From the NCBI RefSeq assembly GCF_000002075.1, contig NW_004797297.1:1743374-1807373 (forward strand): DNA of 64,000 nt. Direction: 5' to 3'. Of this stretch, positions 29,241-39,814 are shown one piece after another; position 1 is the stretch's first letter; each line of letters starts with the position of its first letter. Both the position numbers and the translations under genes were made by a program. Source of the DNA: Aplysia californica. Lineage: Eukaryota; Mollusca; Gastropoda; Aplysiida; Aplysiidae. The notes below the pieces were generated by a model. The model was given only the letters and a program-made list of their open reading frames with translations, did not search any database and was not told where the DNA came from.

Positions 29241-30389
29241 TGCTGCGATGCGAATCTTATTAGCAACCGATTACATCGGAGGTTCCGGGCAGGCCGTTGG
29301 GGTCACTCAGTGTGTGCTGTTGGTGTACAGCGCACGCCCTGAGAAACGTGTGTTTTCGCCATGAATAACGTGGGAGTGTGTAAATCGATGATGAAAATAA
29401 CGCTCTACCTTTCATAGCTTTCTATTTATATAGTGTTACAAACACATGAATTATAACCCCCTCTCACAAGCTAACAAGACATTTCAAGTAGTTACCCCCA
29501 TTCGAATAACCTTACTAGATCTACACGCTCTTGTTGTTATGAATGACCTGGGGTTCGAAAGGGGATAATATCGGTCAATTTCCTAATGTTTTGCACTCAA
29601 ATTGTTCTTGGTACCCGCACAATGTTATTCGATTAAAAATTATCAAACAAGCTTATTTTTTATCAGGTAGTATCATTTCATACAAAATCAAGCTCATTTG
29701 AAAGATTTTGTAAAGAAAAATGGAAGTCCTGACTATCCTTTCAAGCTCCTCGTGTCTAAGTGGGTCAATTTCTTCTATAATTTCATTGGACAAACATCTA
29801 GAGCTACCAACTTAGCGTGTTTTGAATGAGACGTATACCTTGGTTACAAACCAACGCAGGCGGTTTTAGAAGAAGGCCACAAATGCACACTAACTCAAGC
29901 AGACTGACGCACACACACGTGACCTGCGTGAATGGAGATCCGGCGTGGGACCCGAATTGAACAGGAGATGATGCTAGGCGCGCGGGCACTGAGCCAGGGG
30001 CCAGACTGATGCGAGACCAGAACACAGGCGAGGTGCCGAAATAAGCGGGCGACATAAACCCGGCCCCAGCAGGACGAGGGTTAATTGTCACAGCGTCACT
30101 TTGTCGCAATTAACGCTACCTTTCTCTAAATCCGGCAATTCTAGAAGTAGAAGGTCACAAACGCACACAAACTCAAGCAGAAATTCACGTTATCGGGGAA
30201 CATAAATCGGGGGACGGGGGTCAGGAAAAGACACACACACACACAGGGGGTCAGAGAGGCGAACGCACAACACCGAGCACAATAAGCTAGATCTACCCAC
30301 CAACGCAAAAGAGCTACAATTTACTCGGTGGCAATTGACACTACCATGAAGGATAGAAGATCTTTAAAAAAAGCGGCGTCCACACACAC
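29241..30389. other. Intergenic stretch with repeat R copy 2
   Basis: It contains repeat R (29807-29920) and a CGCAATTAACGC subrepeat at about 30081-30112. The rest is unique AT-rich sequence with no coding signal. Confidence 0.5.
29807..29920 (+). repeat. Direct repeat R, copy 2
   Basis: It shares gcgtgttttgaatgagacgt, aaccaacgcaggcgg and actcaagcagactgacgcac with 27624-27735. The downstream sequence (catgctcagc-like, then ccagactgat) is also loosely similar. Confidence 0.65.
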
Positions 30390-30661
30390 AGATGAGGGCA
30401 CTCCTGTACAATTGTGGTCCCGTTTACTACCGTTTAGTTTAGGGAAAGCCTACTCCTACTCGTTTTGACCCCACCAACGATTACTTCTGGTTCTAAACGA
30501 TATCATTTTGATGCACGTGCCGATAGGCCTAAGTCTAAGGAGAGATAGCCAATCAAACCTACTTGCAAAACATTTAATTAAAATTGCGGTCAAATTCAGG
30601 GGGGCATGCCCCCTGAAACCCCCCCCATGTTTTGTTAGCTAGGTGGTCAGGGGGGCAGGCC

Positions 30662-30900
30662 AGCGCTTTTTTGGTAGTTCCCACCCCGTAATTGTTATTC
30701 ACCGGTTCAAGAGAGGGGGCAACACAAGCCCTCCTGTCCTAATAAAAATGTGGTGGGGCCCGGTGGTACCATAATTTGATGTTTTGCACTTGTTAGGTTT
30801 GATATCTTAGCTCGCATCAAACGTATAGATCTAGATTTCTAGATCTCGATGTAGGTCAGGCTCAAAATATAAGGGGGGTGGGAACTACCCAAAAAGCACC
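30662..30900. mobile_element. MITE-G copy 1, 239 bp
   Basis: Inverted ends AGCGCTTTTTTGGTAGTTCC and the complement of ggaactacccaaaaagcacc. Flanks ggcaggcc and agcaagcc agree at 6 of 8 positions, suggesting an old 8-bp duplication. The interior carries tatagatctagatttctaga. Confidence 0.65.
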
Positions 30901-31270
30901 AGCAAGCCCACATCCCGTTAAATGTAGAAAAGACGCATCTTCTTTCTGATTGGCTGCTAATTTTAGTTATGTGATGTCATCACTTCCTGGGATACCCACA
31001 TGGAACGACGTGTTTTGGGTAACATTTCGGATTTCCTAGATCTAAATCTAGATCTAGATCTAGACTTAGAAGGCCTACTTGGACATGATGGAAGACTGCA
31101 CGAAAATTGCCATAAAGACGCAGGAGGACTAGATCTAGATGTCTAGATCTAGATTTAGATTAGATATCTAAATTTAGATAAGATCTACCACCCCCCCCCT
31201 CTCCTGCATTTTTAATCACTAATACATTTTTTTTAAAAACAAGTTTATCAGAACTTCCGAGAGAAAGGTG

Positions 31271-31534
31271 GGCGCTTTTTCGGTAGATTCTAGATCTAGT
31301 TCCCACCCCGCAATTTTATTCACGGGTTTGGGCCACAAGAGTAGGGGGGTTTCAGGGGGGCTTGCCCCCCTGACCTAACAAAAATAGGAAGGGGGGATTT
31401 TACCATAATTTAATGTTTTGCAGTTGTTAGGTTTGATATCTTAGCTCACCGCGAATCAAACGTATAGATCTAGGTCTAGATCTAGATGTAGGTCAGGCTC
31501 AAATAAGGGGGGTGGGAACTACCAAAAAAGCACC
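31271..31534. mobile_element. MITE-G copy 2, 264 bp, perfect 8-bp duplication
   Basis: It is flanked by GAAAGGTG on both sides (31263-31270 and 31535-31542). The TIRs match copy 1, except that attctagatctag (31287-31299) is inserted within the left terminal repeat. The interior matches copy 1, including tgttttgca.ttgttaggttt and ggtttgatatcttagctc. Confidence 0.8.
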
Positions 31535-31661
31535 GAAAGGTGTAGATTAAGCATCATATTTAGCCTCTATACATAGACACTTCCATCTTTGGTGCCATGC
31601 GGTTGTCTATACTTAGATCTAGATCTAGATGTAGTCACGTGATCGGACGGGCATCCTGGTC

Positions 31662-31669
31662 TGACGTCA
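31662..31669. promoter_or_regulatory. Perfect CRE palindrome
   Basis: TGACGTCA, the consensus ATF/CREB site, with CACGTGATC 20-30 bases upstream. The next copies are at 34035-34042 and 34130-34137. It lies upstream of RBM39 exon 1, but any link to that gene is inference. Confidence 0.3.
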
Positions 31670-32040
31670 AAACATGATGGGCGCCTTACCTAAAAATAGT
31701 TTGCGTCTTTCTACTTTTAATCGCAGGCTGGCCCCCCTTCCCTATCCTTGCTTGTACTTGTAAATTCAAGTGCATTTTTTTACTGCTCATTTTGTAGGCT
31801 AGAGATCTAATCTAGATCTAGATTGAAAGTGGCTATTCTCACCCGCCCGGAAGTTCTCGCAAGATAAACTCCTCCTCTCTTCTCTCTCTCTCTGTCTCTT
31901 TCTGAATACTGTCTATCCGTGTGGACGATCAAATTGACCAAAACAAAGTTTAAAAATGATGTTAAAACACAAAAGTAAATTAATTTGGTTGTCTACAAAG
32001 ATGCTACGGCTATTTAACTTTTCGAATCGAGCCGAACTAC

Positions 32041-32060
32041 GCGGGTCGCCATTTTGTTTT
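32041..32060 (-). promoter_or_regulatory. Candidate YY1-type promoter site
   Basis: On the minus strand AAAATGGCGACCCGCG follows a GA-rich run (ggagagagagagagaac). This arrangement is often found just downstream of TSSs of housekeeping genes. It is oriented toward RBM39 exon 1 and is a candidate for its upstream non-coding exon; there is no direct proof. Confidence 0.25.
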
Positions 32061-32259
32061 GTTCTCTCTCTCTCTCCACTGCCCACAGACAAAATTGTAC
32101 GCTTTTAGTAGGCTACAGTTGTAATGGAACGTTTGTTCACGGCACAGAATTATAAAATGTTTCTGTTATCACAGTGTAGAATTCTGTGGTTTAGGGAGAA
32201 CGCAAAATTTGGTGAACGCGCACCGGGTGATAGTGCCACTATTAGTGGGGGGCAAATTT

Positions 32260-32470
32260 GCCGGAAATGAGTAACAGCAAATCCCAGTACCAAATCCAGT
32301 AGATACTCCCAAATCCCAGTACCAAACCCAAATCCTGGGACTCATGAGTAGAGAGTATACTCCCCTTCTTGAGTCCGTCGCGCTGCATTGAGTAGCAGGA
32401 GCAAAACCAAGTAGCAGAGCAAATCCAGTACCACTACCAGTTACCAGTTACCAGTACCAGTACGCCTAGG
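32260..32470 (+). repeat. AAATCCCAGTACCA degenerate tandem repeats
   Basis: Words such as caaatcccagtacca, ccagttaccagttaccagta and gagtagcaggagcaaaacca recur here. They also recur at about 33262-33300 and 35140-35175, flanking the hAT-type insertion. Confidence 0.65.
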
Positions 32471-34317
32471 CCTAGCAGACGAAATCCCGTTGCGCGCTGC
32501 GCGACTGTGCACTGTGCGGGCGGATGTGCGACATTAGAACTTGCCTAGGCCTACAATAGTGCGGGTTTTGGAATTAATTGGCCTATCACAACATCACAAC
32601 TTGAGGACTGGTTCACTGGGGGGGCTCTGGGCCCTGGGCTAGGTTATGTTGTACATATCTAGATCTAATAAATTCATTATTATTTGAATTAGAATAGTCG
32701 CGTGAAGGGATTTAGGCGGGTGCTTTTTAAAATGATGTAGATCTATGTTTTGGAGGAAATGAAGGGGGGGTCGTGGTCCCAGCTTTAATATGTTGGTTTA
32801 ATTGTTTATTCAAAGATCAAAAGCTAAGAAAACAATTTAAAATATTCCTAATCCTAAACGTGTGTTTTTGTTAAGAACAATGATCTAGTCCCACATGACA
32901 AGAAGAACAATAACGAAGAGAAGCCAGGCACTGGCATGACACCACAGTGCAGGACATAGACAACAAACACATGGTTTAGATATCTAGACACTAGACAGCT
33001 GCTTTCAAACACCCTTTCTTCATCCAATTAGGCCTAGGCCTAGCCTAATCTAGTCTAGATCTAGATCTAGTTTCCCCACCAGCCCAAGCGAAAGCGATAC
33101 AAACAACACCACCCCCACCCTTCACGTCATAAGCCTGTCGTCTCAAGCGCCCCAGCCGTAGATTTAGAATTTGCTTTCGTACTGGTAGTTGGTAGTGGGA
33201 GAGTGAGAGGCGACAAGGCCTAGGCCTGGGTAACTGCTCTGGTGCAAGTAGTGGGTGCACAGAGCAAATCCCAAATCCCAGTACCAGTTACCAGCCAAGT
33301 GAGTAGGAGTGTCCCCCCTTTAGAAAGTACAATGGACTCGTCCTTGCATCGTAAGTTGGTGATTCCAGCTTATTCCAATGAATAAGGAGGGGAAACAAGT
33401 CCGTGTGATCAATTTTTAGTCGATTTAATGGTACATTTTTTGAAGGACTAGTTTACTTATTGCATACAAGATTTTGTAGTATTTGAATATTATTTTGAGA
33501 TATTTCAGTTTAGAAATTAAGCAAGCATATATTTCAAAACTTTGTTTTGTTTCGTACTTTTCAAAGATTTGGGATTTGGGGTTCCAGGTTTTGGGTAGTC
33601 TCACTCACACTAAGTACTAGTGGTGGGCAATGAGTCGCTTTAGGAAAATCCGGATATGTTGGTGCACCCCATTAGGAAAATCCGAATAACCGGATTTTAA
33701 CCCTATTTTCCTCTGCACCCCATTCTAAAGTTGGTGTGAGTCGCTTTTCAAAGTGGGTGTGAATCGCTTGTGAAACGGTCGGCGCTACCTAAAAAAGATA
33801 CCCTGCTTTTTATATCCTAGTTTACAATTATTGACTCATCTCAAAAGTCTGAATTCTCTCAAAGTTACAGATCCATTAGTTATATATGTACGTGAACAGT
33901 AAGAAGAAACTGCGCCAGCTATTTCCCCCCCATCTGTTTAGAGAGAGAAGAAAGTATTCATTGGGACAAAATAAACGTGGTATGTAAATTGATTCACCAC
34001 CGCAGTACCGGCGACAGCGACCGCGGGCAGGATGTGACGTCAAATCATGTCAAGGTCCCAAACCCCTCCCCCGCCCCTCTTTTTCCCCCCCGTTCCCCAA
34101 ACATGCCTTTGCGTGGAGGTGTTGATGACTGACGTCATTCACAATACCACTACCACCGAGCCCTCCCCATCGGGTAGGAAAGCAGCTGTGATAGATCTAG
34201 ATTCTAGATCTAGTAATTTTACCAACTCTATGATTAGTTTCTTGTTTTGTTTTTGTTGTTGTTTTGTTAACTGCATAGGTACATGCCGGCCCGCACCCCG
34301 TCCCCCCCCCCCCCACC

Positions 34318-34319
34318 AA

Positions 34320-34356
<37 letters not shown>

Positions 34357-34424
34357 CACATACTTACACAGACACACAGACAAACACACATACTTACACA
34401 GACACACACACGCACACGCACACA

Positions 34425-34455
<31 letters not shown>

Positions 34456-34456
34456 G
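34318..34456 (+). repeat. (CA)n and (CG)n compound array
   Basis: CA runs broken by tacttacacagacacacaga units (twice), ending in a CG run at about 34441-34456. It lies inside the hAT-type element. Confidence 0.9.
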
Positions 34457-34904
34457 CATTAAAAGCGACCTCCAAAAATATATAGATCCAAATCACTGAA
34501 CAATGAAAACGTAACAGTGGCCTAAGCTGCTAAGCTACAAAAGTCAAAGTACAAATAGATCTAGATCTAAGACACCCAACGTGCTACAGGATTTCTCAGC
34601 CTTCAAAGTTTAAAGGCGCGAGTCGCAGACATCACACGTGCCGCCAATCCTAGTGTTGTCTTGTGTCCCAACGCGTCGTGATTAACTTCATCACTACACT
34701 ACGTTTATCATCTGCTAGGCCCAGTGTATATGACCTTTAGTCTAGTCTAGAAACCCCGTAAGCCACAGTTTGTCATGTCAGATCAGGGGGAAGAAATACA
34801 GTGTGCTCCCTTTAAACCCAGAGAAAGGGGTCAACTAACAAAAACATAGGCTAAGCTGACACCAATGCCAAGGTCTGAATTACAAGTCTAAAACAAGGGA
34901 AACA

Positions 34905-35060
34905 ACCTCTCCCAAACGAGTTATGAAAGAGAGTCCGACCCATTTGTGCAAACGGGTTTGGAAAGAGAGTCTGATCCTCTTCTGCAAATGGGTTATGAAC
35001 TGCTTCAGCAAATGGGTTAGAACCATTTTCACAAACGGGTTAGGAAAGAGAGTCAGTGAG
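34905..35060 (+). repeat. Short tandem units around 'aaacgggtt'
   Basis: Four or five imperfect units of about 30-40 bp share caaacgggtt or caaatgggtt followed by aggaaagagagtc or atgaactgc. These are subterminal repeats of the hAT-type element. Confidence 0.6.
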
Positions 35061-35233
35061 TCTGAATCCGGATAACGATTCATTGAGAATTAACCGGTTA
35101 TTCGGATAAATTATCCGGATTCTGCCCACCACTACTAAGTACCAGCAAATCCCAAAACCAAGTAGCAAATCCGCCCGCCACTACCGGGTGAGAATAGCCA
35201 CAAGACTCGCCTGCACTATTAATAGAGGTGGCC

Positions 35234-35380
35234 ATCTAGATCTAGATCTAGATCTAGAATCTAGATTCTAGATCTAGATCTAGATCTAGAATCTAGAAAT
35301 CTAGATCTAGATCTAGATCTAGAAATCTAGATCTAGAATTCTATAGTCTAGAAATCTATAGATTTCTATATCTAGATTAG
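35234..35380. repeat. TCTAGATCTAGA satellite, main array
   Basis: About 150 bp of overlapping AGATCT and TCTAGA words with occasional aatc interruptions. The hexamer is its own reverse complement, so the array can fold on itself. Smaller arrays lie at about 31040-31070, 31127-31180, 31465-31490, 31800-31825, 33048-33070, 34192-34215 and 35466-35510. Confidence 0.9.
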
Positions 35381-35550
35381 ATCAACCGATTAAAACATCG
35401 ATAATACCCCGAATTTTAAAATCAGTATCGATATCCAGTAGTCTTTGTTTGTGTAGTTTAGTGCTAGATTCTAGATATAGATCTAGATCTAGAGATTCTA
35501 GATTCTAGATATAACGGGACCGCAATAATTGTACAGGAGTGCCCAGATGA

Positions 35551-36280
35551 GGGTCAAAACTGCCAAGACCCAAGCCAAGCCAAGAGGAGGCCTCTAAACC
35601 TTAGAGATCTAAGCTAGAAATCTGGATCTATAATTTCTTTTCAGAAAAAGATTCTGCCCTTGAAGTATGTCCGAAAAAACAAATCTTTACAGTATACAAA
35701 CAATAAATACAAACCAGCAAATTAAATGTATTCCTGCTGTTGTGTCTGACGTATGATCCAACGATCAAGATGGCGGATCAACGATGTGGGAATTTCGGAA
35801 GTAGGAAGTTGGCAGATGACAGAAAACAAGTTGCCAGATCTAGGCCAGTTCATGGACAAAGGCACAATTATAAAGTTTTAAAACAATAATCAAGTGTATC
35901 ATAACGCTTTTGTTCTTGACGTAATATTAGCATTAACATAATGTATTAAAACCATCAATTGTGTTCGACAAGCTGTCATTGAGGCTGTGGAAAATACCAC
36001 ACATAAACTTTTCCACGGCCAAAAGAAATAGGATTCAGACAAGGCAATGAAGATAGTTCTAGTATTCCCTGTGTCGGTAGGCCTAGTCCTTCGTTGCCGA
36101 AGATGACCATGAATCATGTAATTAGCTGTATTATACACCAACAGTTTCTTTAAATGTATCTTGGTGAGAAAAAAAAGTTGAAAAAAATGCCCCTTTAGTC
36201 TACGAACTTCTAAAATGGAAAAGCAAAATAGTGAGCTCTGTACTCTGAGTTTTAAAAAAGCGTAGGCCTAATGTCTACAT

Positions 36281-36326
<46 letters not shown>

Positions 36327-37737
36327 GTTATGCAATCTGGTATGTGCTTACTGTTTTGCCAAATTGGACATGCATATTCGACAAACAGCTAGGCCAGGAT
36401 AGGCCTTGGTCGCCAAGACTGCTTAAGGGAAGACCAGCATGCTTTTTACAAAGGGAACCCTTTTACAAAAGCCGTTATCCACAGACTTAGTAATCATTTA
36501 AGGGCATTTTATATGACTTTGGGGGTCTTGTACGTTATTCAGGTAGTCAGATGGACCTCTACTTCTGCGATCCGGGCAAATTTTTACACTTTTGGGCAGG
36601 GGCGAAGCGTCTATAGATCTATAATCAAATAATCACTGCTTCCCTTTCTAATTTTTTACAACCGCAGACAGATCAATGTAGTTTTCGTCTTTTTCAGAAT
36701 CTACCACTGCACTATACCGATCTCCCAGTTTGGAATAGAACTATGTAAAATGAAATAAGAATACAGTTTGGAATGATGAAATAATACCATTTATTTCTAG
36801 AGAATAGCACAAGGAAAGGGGAACAAAGTTATCCCAAAGCTTGAAACAGGGCAATCATAGTCATACTTTATTCAGAATAGTAAAACGATAAGAGATACAC
36901 TTCTAAACACTGAAGTGCATTTTTGAACAGGTGGGATTTTTCAGGATAAAATTTGTGCAAGCTGTTATGTGTATTTTTTTTCTTCCTAAAATATAATTAT
37001 CTTGAACTTCCAACCAAAAGTAACCGGCTTTGACTCTAGACAGTGTCATCACTGAAACCAAACAAATGCCCCACTTCTGTTAGCTGAGGTAGATGACTGG
37101 TAACATACCCGATAATGCCGACAGTTTAAGCTTAAAATCCGATTCAGGTCCGATCACTTATGCATAATTGGTATTGATTAGCAAAGCATTTCGCTTTGCA
37201 AGCTGAAGACGCGAGTTAGCTTCCGTATCAGAAAGATGATTTCATCGAGAATTTTCGCACTTGCTGTAACTTTAGGGACGAAAGAGCGTCCTAAAGTATC
37301 GATGACGATGATAAATAAGTAGGATGTCCAGCAGGAGTGGGACTGTCGGACAAGCATGGTCTATCATATTTTTGGTAATAGCAAGCTTTTTGTAAACAGT
37401 CTGTCTGTATGTTGCATTTTGGACGTTTAGTCATTGTTGACACGGTGAGGAACACATACGTTGCGGAATAAAAACAATACCTTTTACTAGTCAACAAGAG
37501 TGCATATAACGAGCTGCATTAAAATACATGTACATATAATTACAAGAATGGAGAGGATTATGGATTGTTAACAAGAAAAAGAGAAACAGTGAGCCTCGTA
37601 CGTGTTGAATGTAGCGAATCTGTCGAGTCCAACGTACAAGATTTTCGGCCCCCAAAGCATTTCAGACGCCTGTGCCAATATATTATAAGTAATATATGGA
37701 AATAGGTAAATCGTCCAGTAACACATACCGAGATAAC

Positions 37738-37798
<61 letters not shown>

Positions 37799-37860
37799 GT
37801 TTCTCTCTCTCTTTCTGTTTCTCTCTCTCTCTCTTTCTGTTTCTCTCTCTATCTCGCTCT
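35551..37860. other. Intergenic stretch
   Basis: It holds a CAAGATGGCGGATC word at about 35766, a GA array at 36286-36324 and a CT array at 37746-37865. No protein-like frame is credible. Confidence 0.5.
36286..36324 (+). repeat. (GA)n microsatellite
   Basis: About 19 GA units without interruption. Confidence 0.95.
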
Positions 37861-37865
37861 CTCTT
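37746..37865 (+). repeat. (CT)n microsatellite with 'tttctgtt' variants
   Basis: About 24 CT units followed by three ctctctctttctgtttctct units. It abuts a plus-strand SINE-A fragment. Confidence 0.95.
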
Positions 37866-37867
37866 TA

Positions 37868-37931
37868 GTGGGTTGTTGGTGGGTGCTCTGGTTAGGTGAG
37901 CTCCTTCTTTCCTATCCAACGTCTATCACCC
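37868..37931 (+). repeat. SINE-A 5' fragment, plus strand
   Basis: tgggttgttggtgggtgctc, then tggttaggtgagctcc and ttctttcctatccaac match the SINE-A 5' end. This is the only copy seen in plus orientation, and it starts at the same 5' base as the others. Confidence 0.7.
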
Positions 37932-38006
37932 ATTATATATATCATCTTTCTTTTTTGTGTTTGAATATAATTATGCATATACAATATCTCGAAATGAGAC
38001 ACACAC

Positions 38007-38110
38007 TCACACACACACACACACTCACACACATATACACACCCAGAGGGAGACAGAAAAGAGAGAAATAGAGAGAGAGAGAGAGAGAGAGTGAGGGGGG
38101 GGGGGGGAAT
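38007..38110 (+). repeat. CA, GA and poly-G microsatellites
   Basis: A CA-rich stretch (38007-38040), a GA run (about 38068-38093) and a G tract of about 14 lie in close succession. Confidence 0.9.
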
Positions 38111-38410
38111 AGAGAGATGAGTTGGAAAAAGAGACAGGGGGGAAAAGTGAGAGGGAAATGGAGAGAATTTAGTGCCCCTCCACTCCCTCTTTTCTTTCTC
38201 TCCTTCATTAAAGCGCTTCCTGTCTAGCTCACTAACACTATGACTATGAGTGCTCCATTGGTGTGATATGAATTTCGACGATACTGCATTGGGGCTGCTT
38301 GCAGGACAAGCTATTTTGTTCTTGTTATGAGGCATGTTCATCTCTCTTTAGACTTCGCTATTATTAGTTTTTCTAAGCAGCAACTTGCGTCACCCAGCCC
38401 AGAAACGGAA

Positions 38411-38411
<1 letters not shown>

Positions 38412-38465
<54 letters not shown>
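38412..38465 (+). repeat. (CA)n microsatellite
   Basis: About 27 CA units followed by a TATA-rich stretch. Confidence 0.95.
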
Positions 38466-38471
<6 letters not shown>

Positions 38472-39127
38472 TGTTTGTATATATATATGTATATTCATCT
38501 CGAGCAGAAGCTGGTATTGGTGTATTGGTTTCTGTACAAGGGTCGGTGATTGGGTACCCAAAATGAAGCAGTGTATCTGATAGGTGACATTCCATAAGCA
38601 ATAGCAGAGAATGATGTACGAGTACAAAACGCATTTCCCCCAGCCCAAACCCTCACACCTGACCCTGTCGACCGATCGTCAGATGCTTCGATAAGATTAG
38701 GTTGGGTTCATTCATGTGTGAAAACTGCTAAGAATCAACGTTTGGGCCAGATGACAGGGCAAACTGGTTACGTTGGACCCGAGTCCCTCGCATGTTTGTT
38801 TGATAAAGACGAGGTAAGGTGGCCCCCATTTATATCAGTCTAATTATATAAAAGGATTCCGGCCATGGCAGGAAATCCATAAATCCGACCTTTTATAATC
38901 TATAATAAAAAGTTATTTATAGCAAGCTTTCGGACAGACATGTTCGGCTATAACAGCGGCCCAATCATTGACACAATCCCAACTAAAACAAATCGAAAAA
39001 AGGGCAGGTAAAAGCAAATATAGCAAGGCAACAGATAACATTTACGGTGAACTGGACTTACGTGACCTAGGGTAGGCTAAATTGATTGTGAAACAATTCA
39101 TGATGTGTCATACCGTGTGCATGTACA

Positions 39128-39129
<2 letters not shown>

Positions 39130-39210
<81 letters not shown>

Positions 39211-39222
39211 GGGGGGGGGGGG
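39130..39222 (+). repeat. (GT)n microsatellite plus poly-G
   Basis: About 40 uninterrupted GT units, then about 13 G. This is the longest dinucleotide array in the window. Confidence 0.95.
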
Positions 39223-39725
39223 AAGCTGGATGCACTTTGGTGTTTATGAAAATTCAGTCAGTGTCTTCGCATGTCCTTAGTCTGGTACCACATCGTCATC
39301 TTATCTCCTCATGCGGTTGAGAGACTTGTTTTAGGGGGAATAAGATTGAATGAAAAGTAGGCTCCGCTCGTTAGATCTACCGCATATCTATGTCATGTGC
39401 ATCTCAAATCATGTTTACCCAATCTCTATGAAACTGTGAAGCTAGAAAAAAAGAAGAAAAAGATGGAGGGCGGGGGATATCACTCGGAAAGAAAAGGGAT
39501 ACACTTGATAAATAATAGATAGTGGGTAGTCTTTTTTTTTTTTAAAGAAAAATTTCCCCATTCGTTAATCATTAGTTACAGGATACAAAAACTTCATTTC
39601 CGTCTATAACAGGATTCAGTCATAACAGTGATATCACATCAGTCCCGGCGATCCTGTTTTTGCCGAGGCCTGTGGTTTGCTGACATGAATAGGAAATATT
39701 CTGTTGAACCCCTTCTCTTTACTGG

Positions 39726-39779
39726 TTGTAAAGCGCATAGAGCATGCTCTTGAGCGTGGATATGTGCTATATAAATGCA

Positions 39780-39813
<34 letters not shown>
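39726..39813 (+). repeat. LINE/SINE 3' tail fragment with (TTA)n
   Basis: ttgtaaagcgcatagagcat, gagcgtggatatgtgctata, taaatgcaa and then about 12 TTA units. It has the same tail design as the CR1/L2 relic at 18730-18808 and the fragment at 17808. Confidence 0.7.

Positions 39814-39814
<1 letters not shown>

Larger units (their letters stand above)
33618..35134. mobile_element. hAT-type element, 1517 bp, perfect 8-bp duplication
   Basis: The ends TAGTGGTGGGCA and TGCCCACCACTA are exact inverted repeats. CTAAGTAC flanks both sides (33610-33617 and 35135-35142). Subterminal blocks with ccggat/atccgg words occur at both ends. TAGTGGTGGGCA termini with an 8-bp duplication are characteristic of hAT. 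No transposase is left. The interior holds CA/CG microsatellites and repeated aaacgggttaggaaagagag-like units at 34910-35060. Confidence 0.85.
31829..35201. mobile_element. Possible 3.4-kb TIR element or paired ends
   Basis: GTGGCTATTCTCACCCG at 31829-31845 recurs as a perfect reverse complement at 35185-35201. A looser copy (caccgggtgatagtgccac) is at about 32226-32244. No clear target duplication is seen, so this may be one element or separate ends of related ones. Confidence 0.35.
30396..35544. mobile_element. 5.15-kb TIR element containing nested insertions
   Basis: The left terminus GGGCACTCCTGTACAATT continues GTGGTCCCGTT (30396-30424). In complement, the right terminus at 35544 is the same 18 bases followed by ATTGCGGTCCCGTT. 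The 6-bp sequence AGATGA lies directly outside both ends (30390-30395 and 35545-35550). No transposase is recognisable inside. The interior is made of younger insertions (two MITEs, a hAT-type element) and TCTAGATCTAGA repeats. The superfamily is unassigned. Confidence 0.7.

Noticed and set aside
34047-34499. 150-residue plus-strand reading frame
   Set aside because: Its length comes from CA/CG microsatellite translation (His/Thr runs) inside a non-coding hAT-type element.
35766-35778. CAAGATGGCGG as a promoter of a plus-strand gene
   Set aside because: No plus-strand exon follows. A lone YY1-like word is weak evidence.
37683-38341. Arg/Glu- and Ser/Leu-rich frames
   Set aside because: They are translations of the CT and GA arrays. 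The RE-rich one resembles an RS domain only by composition.
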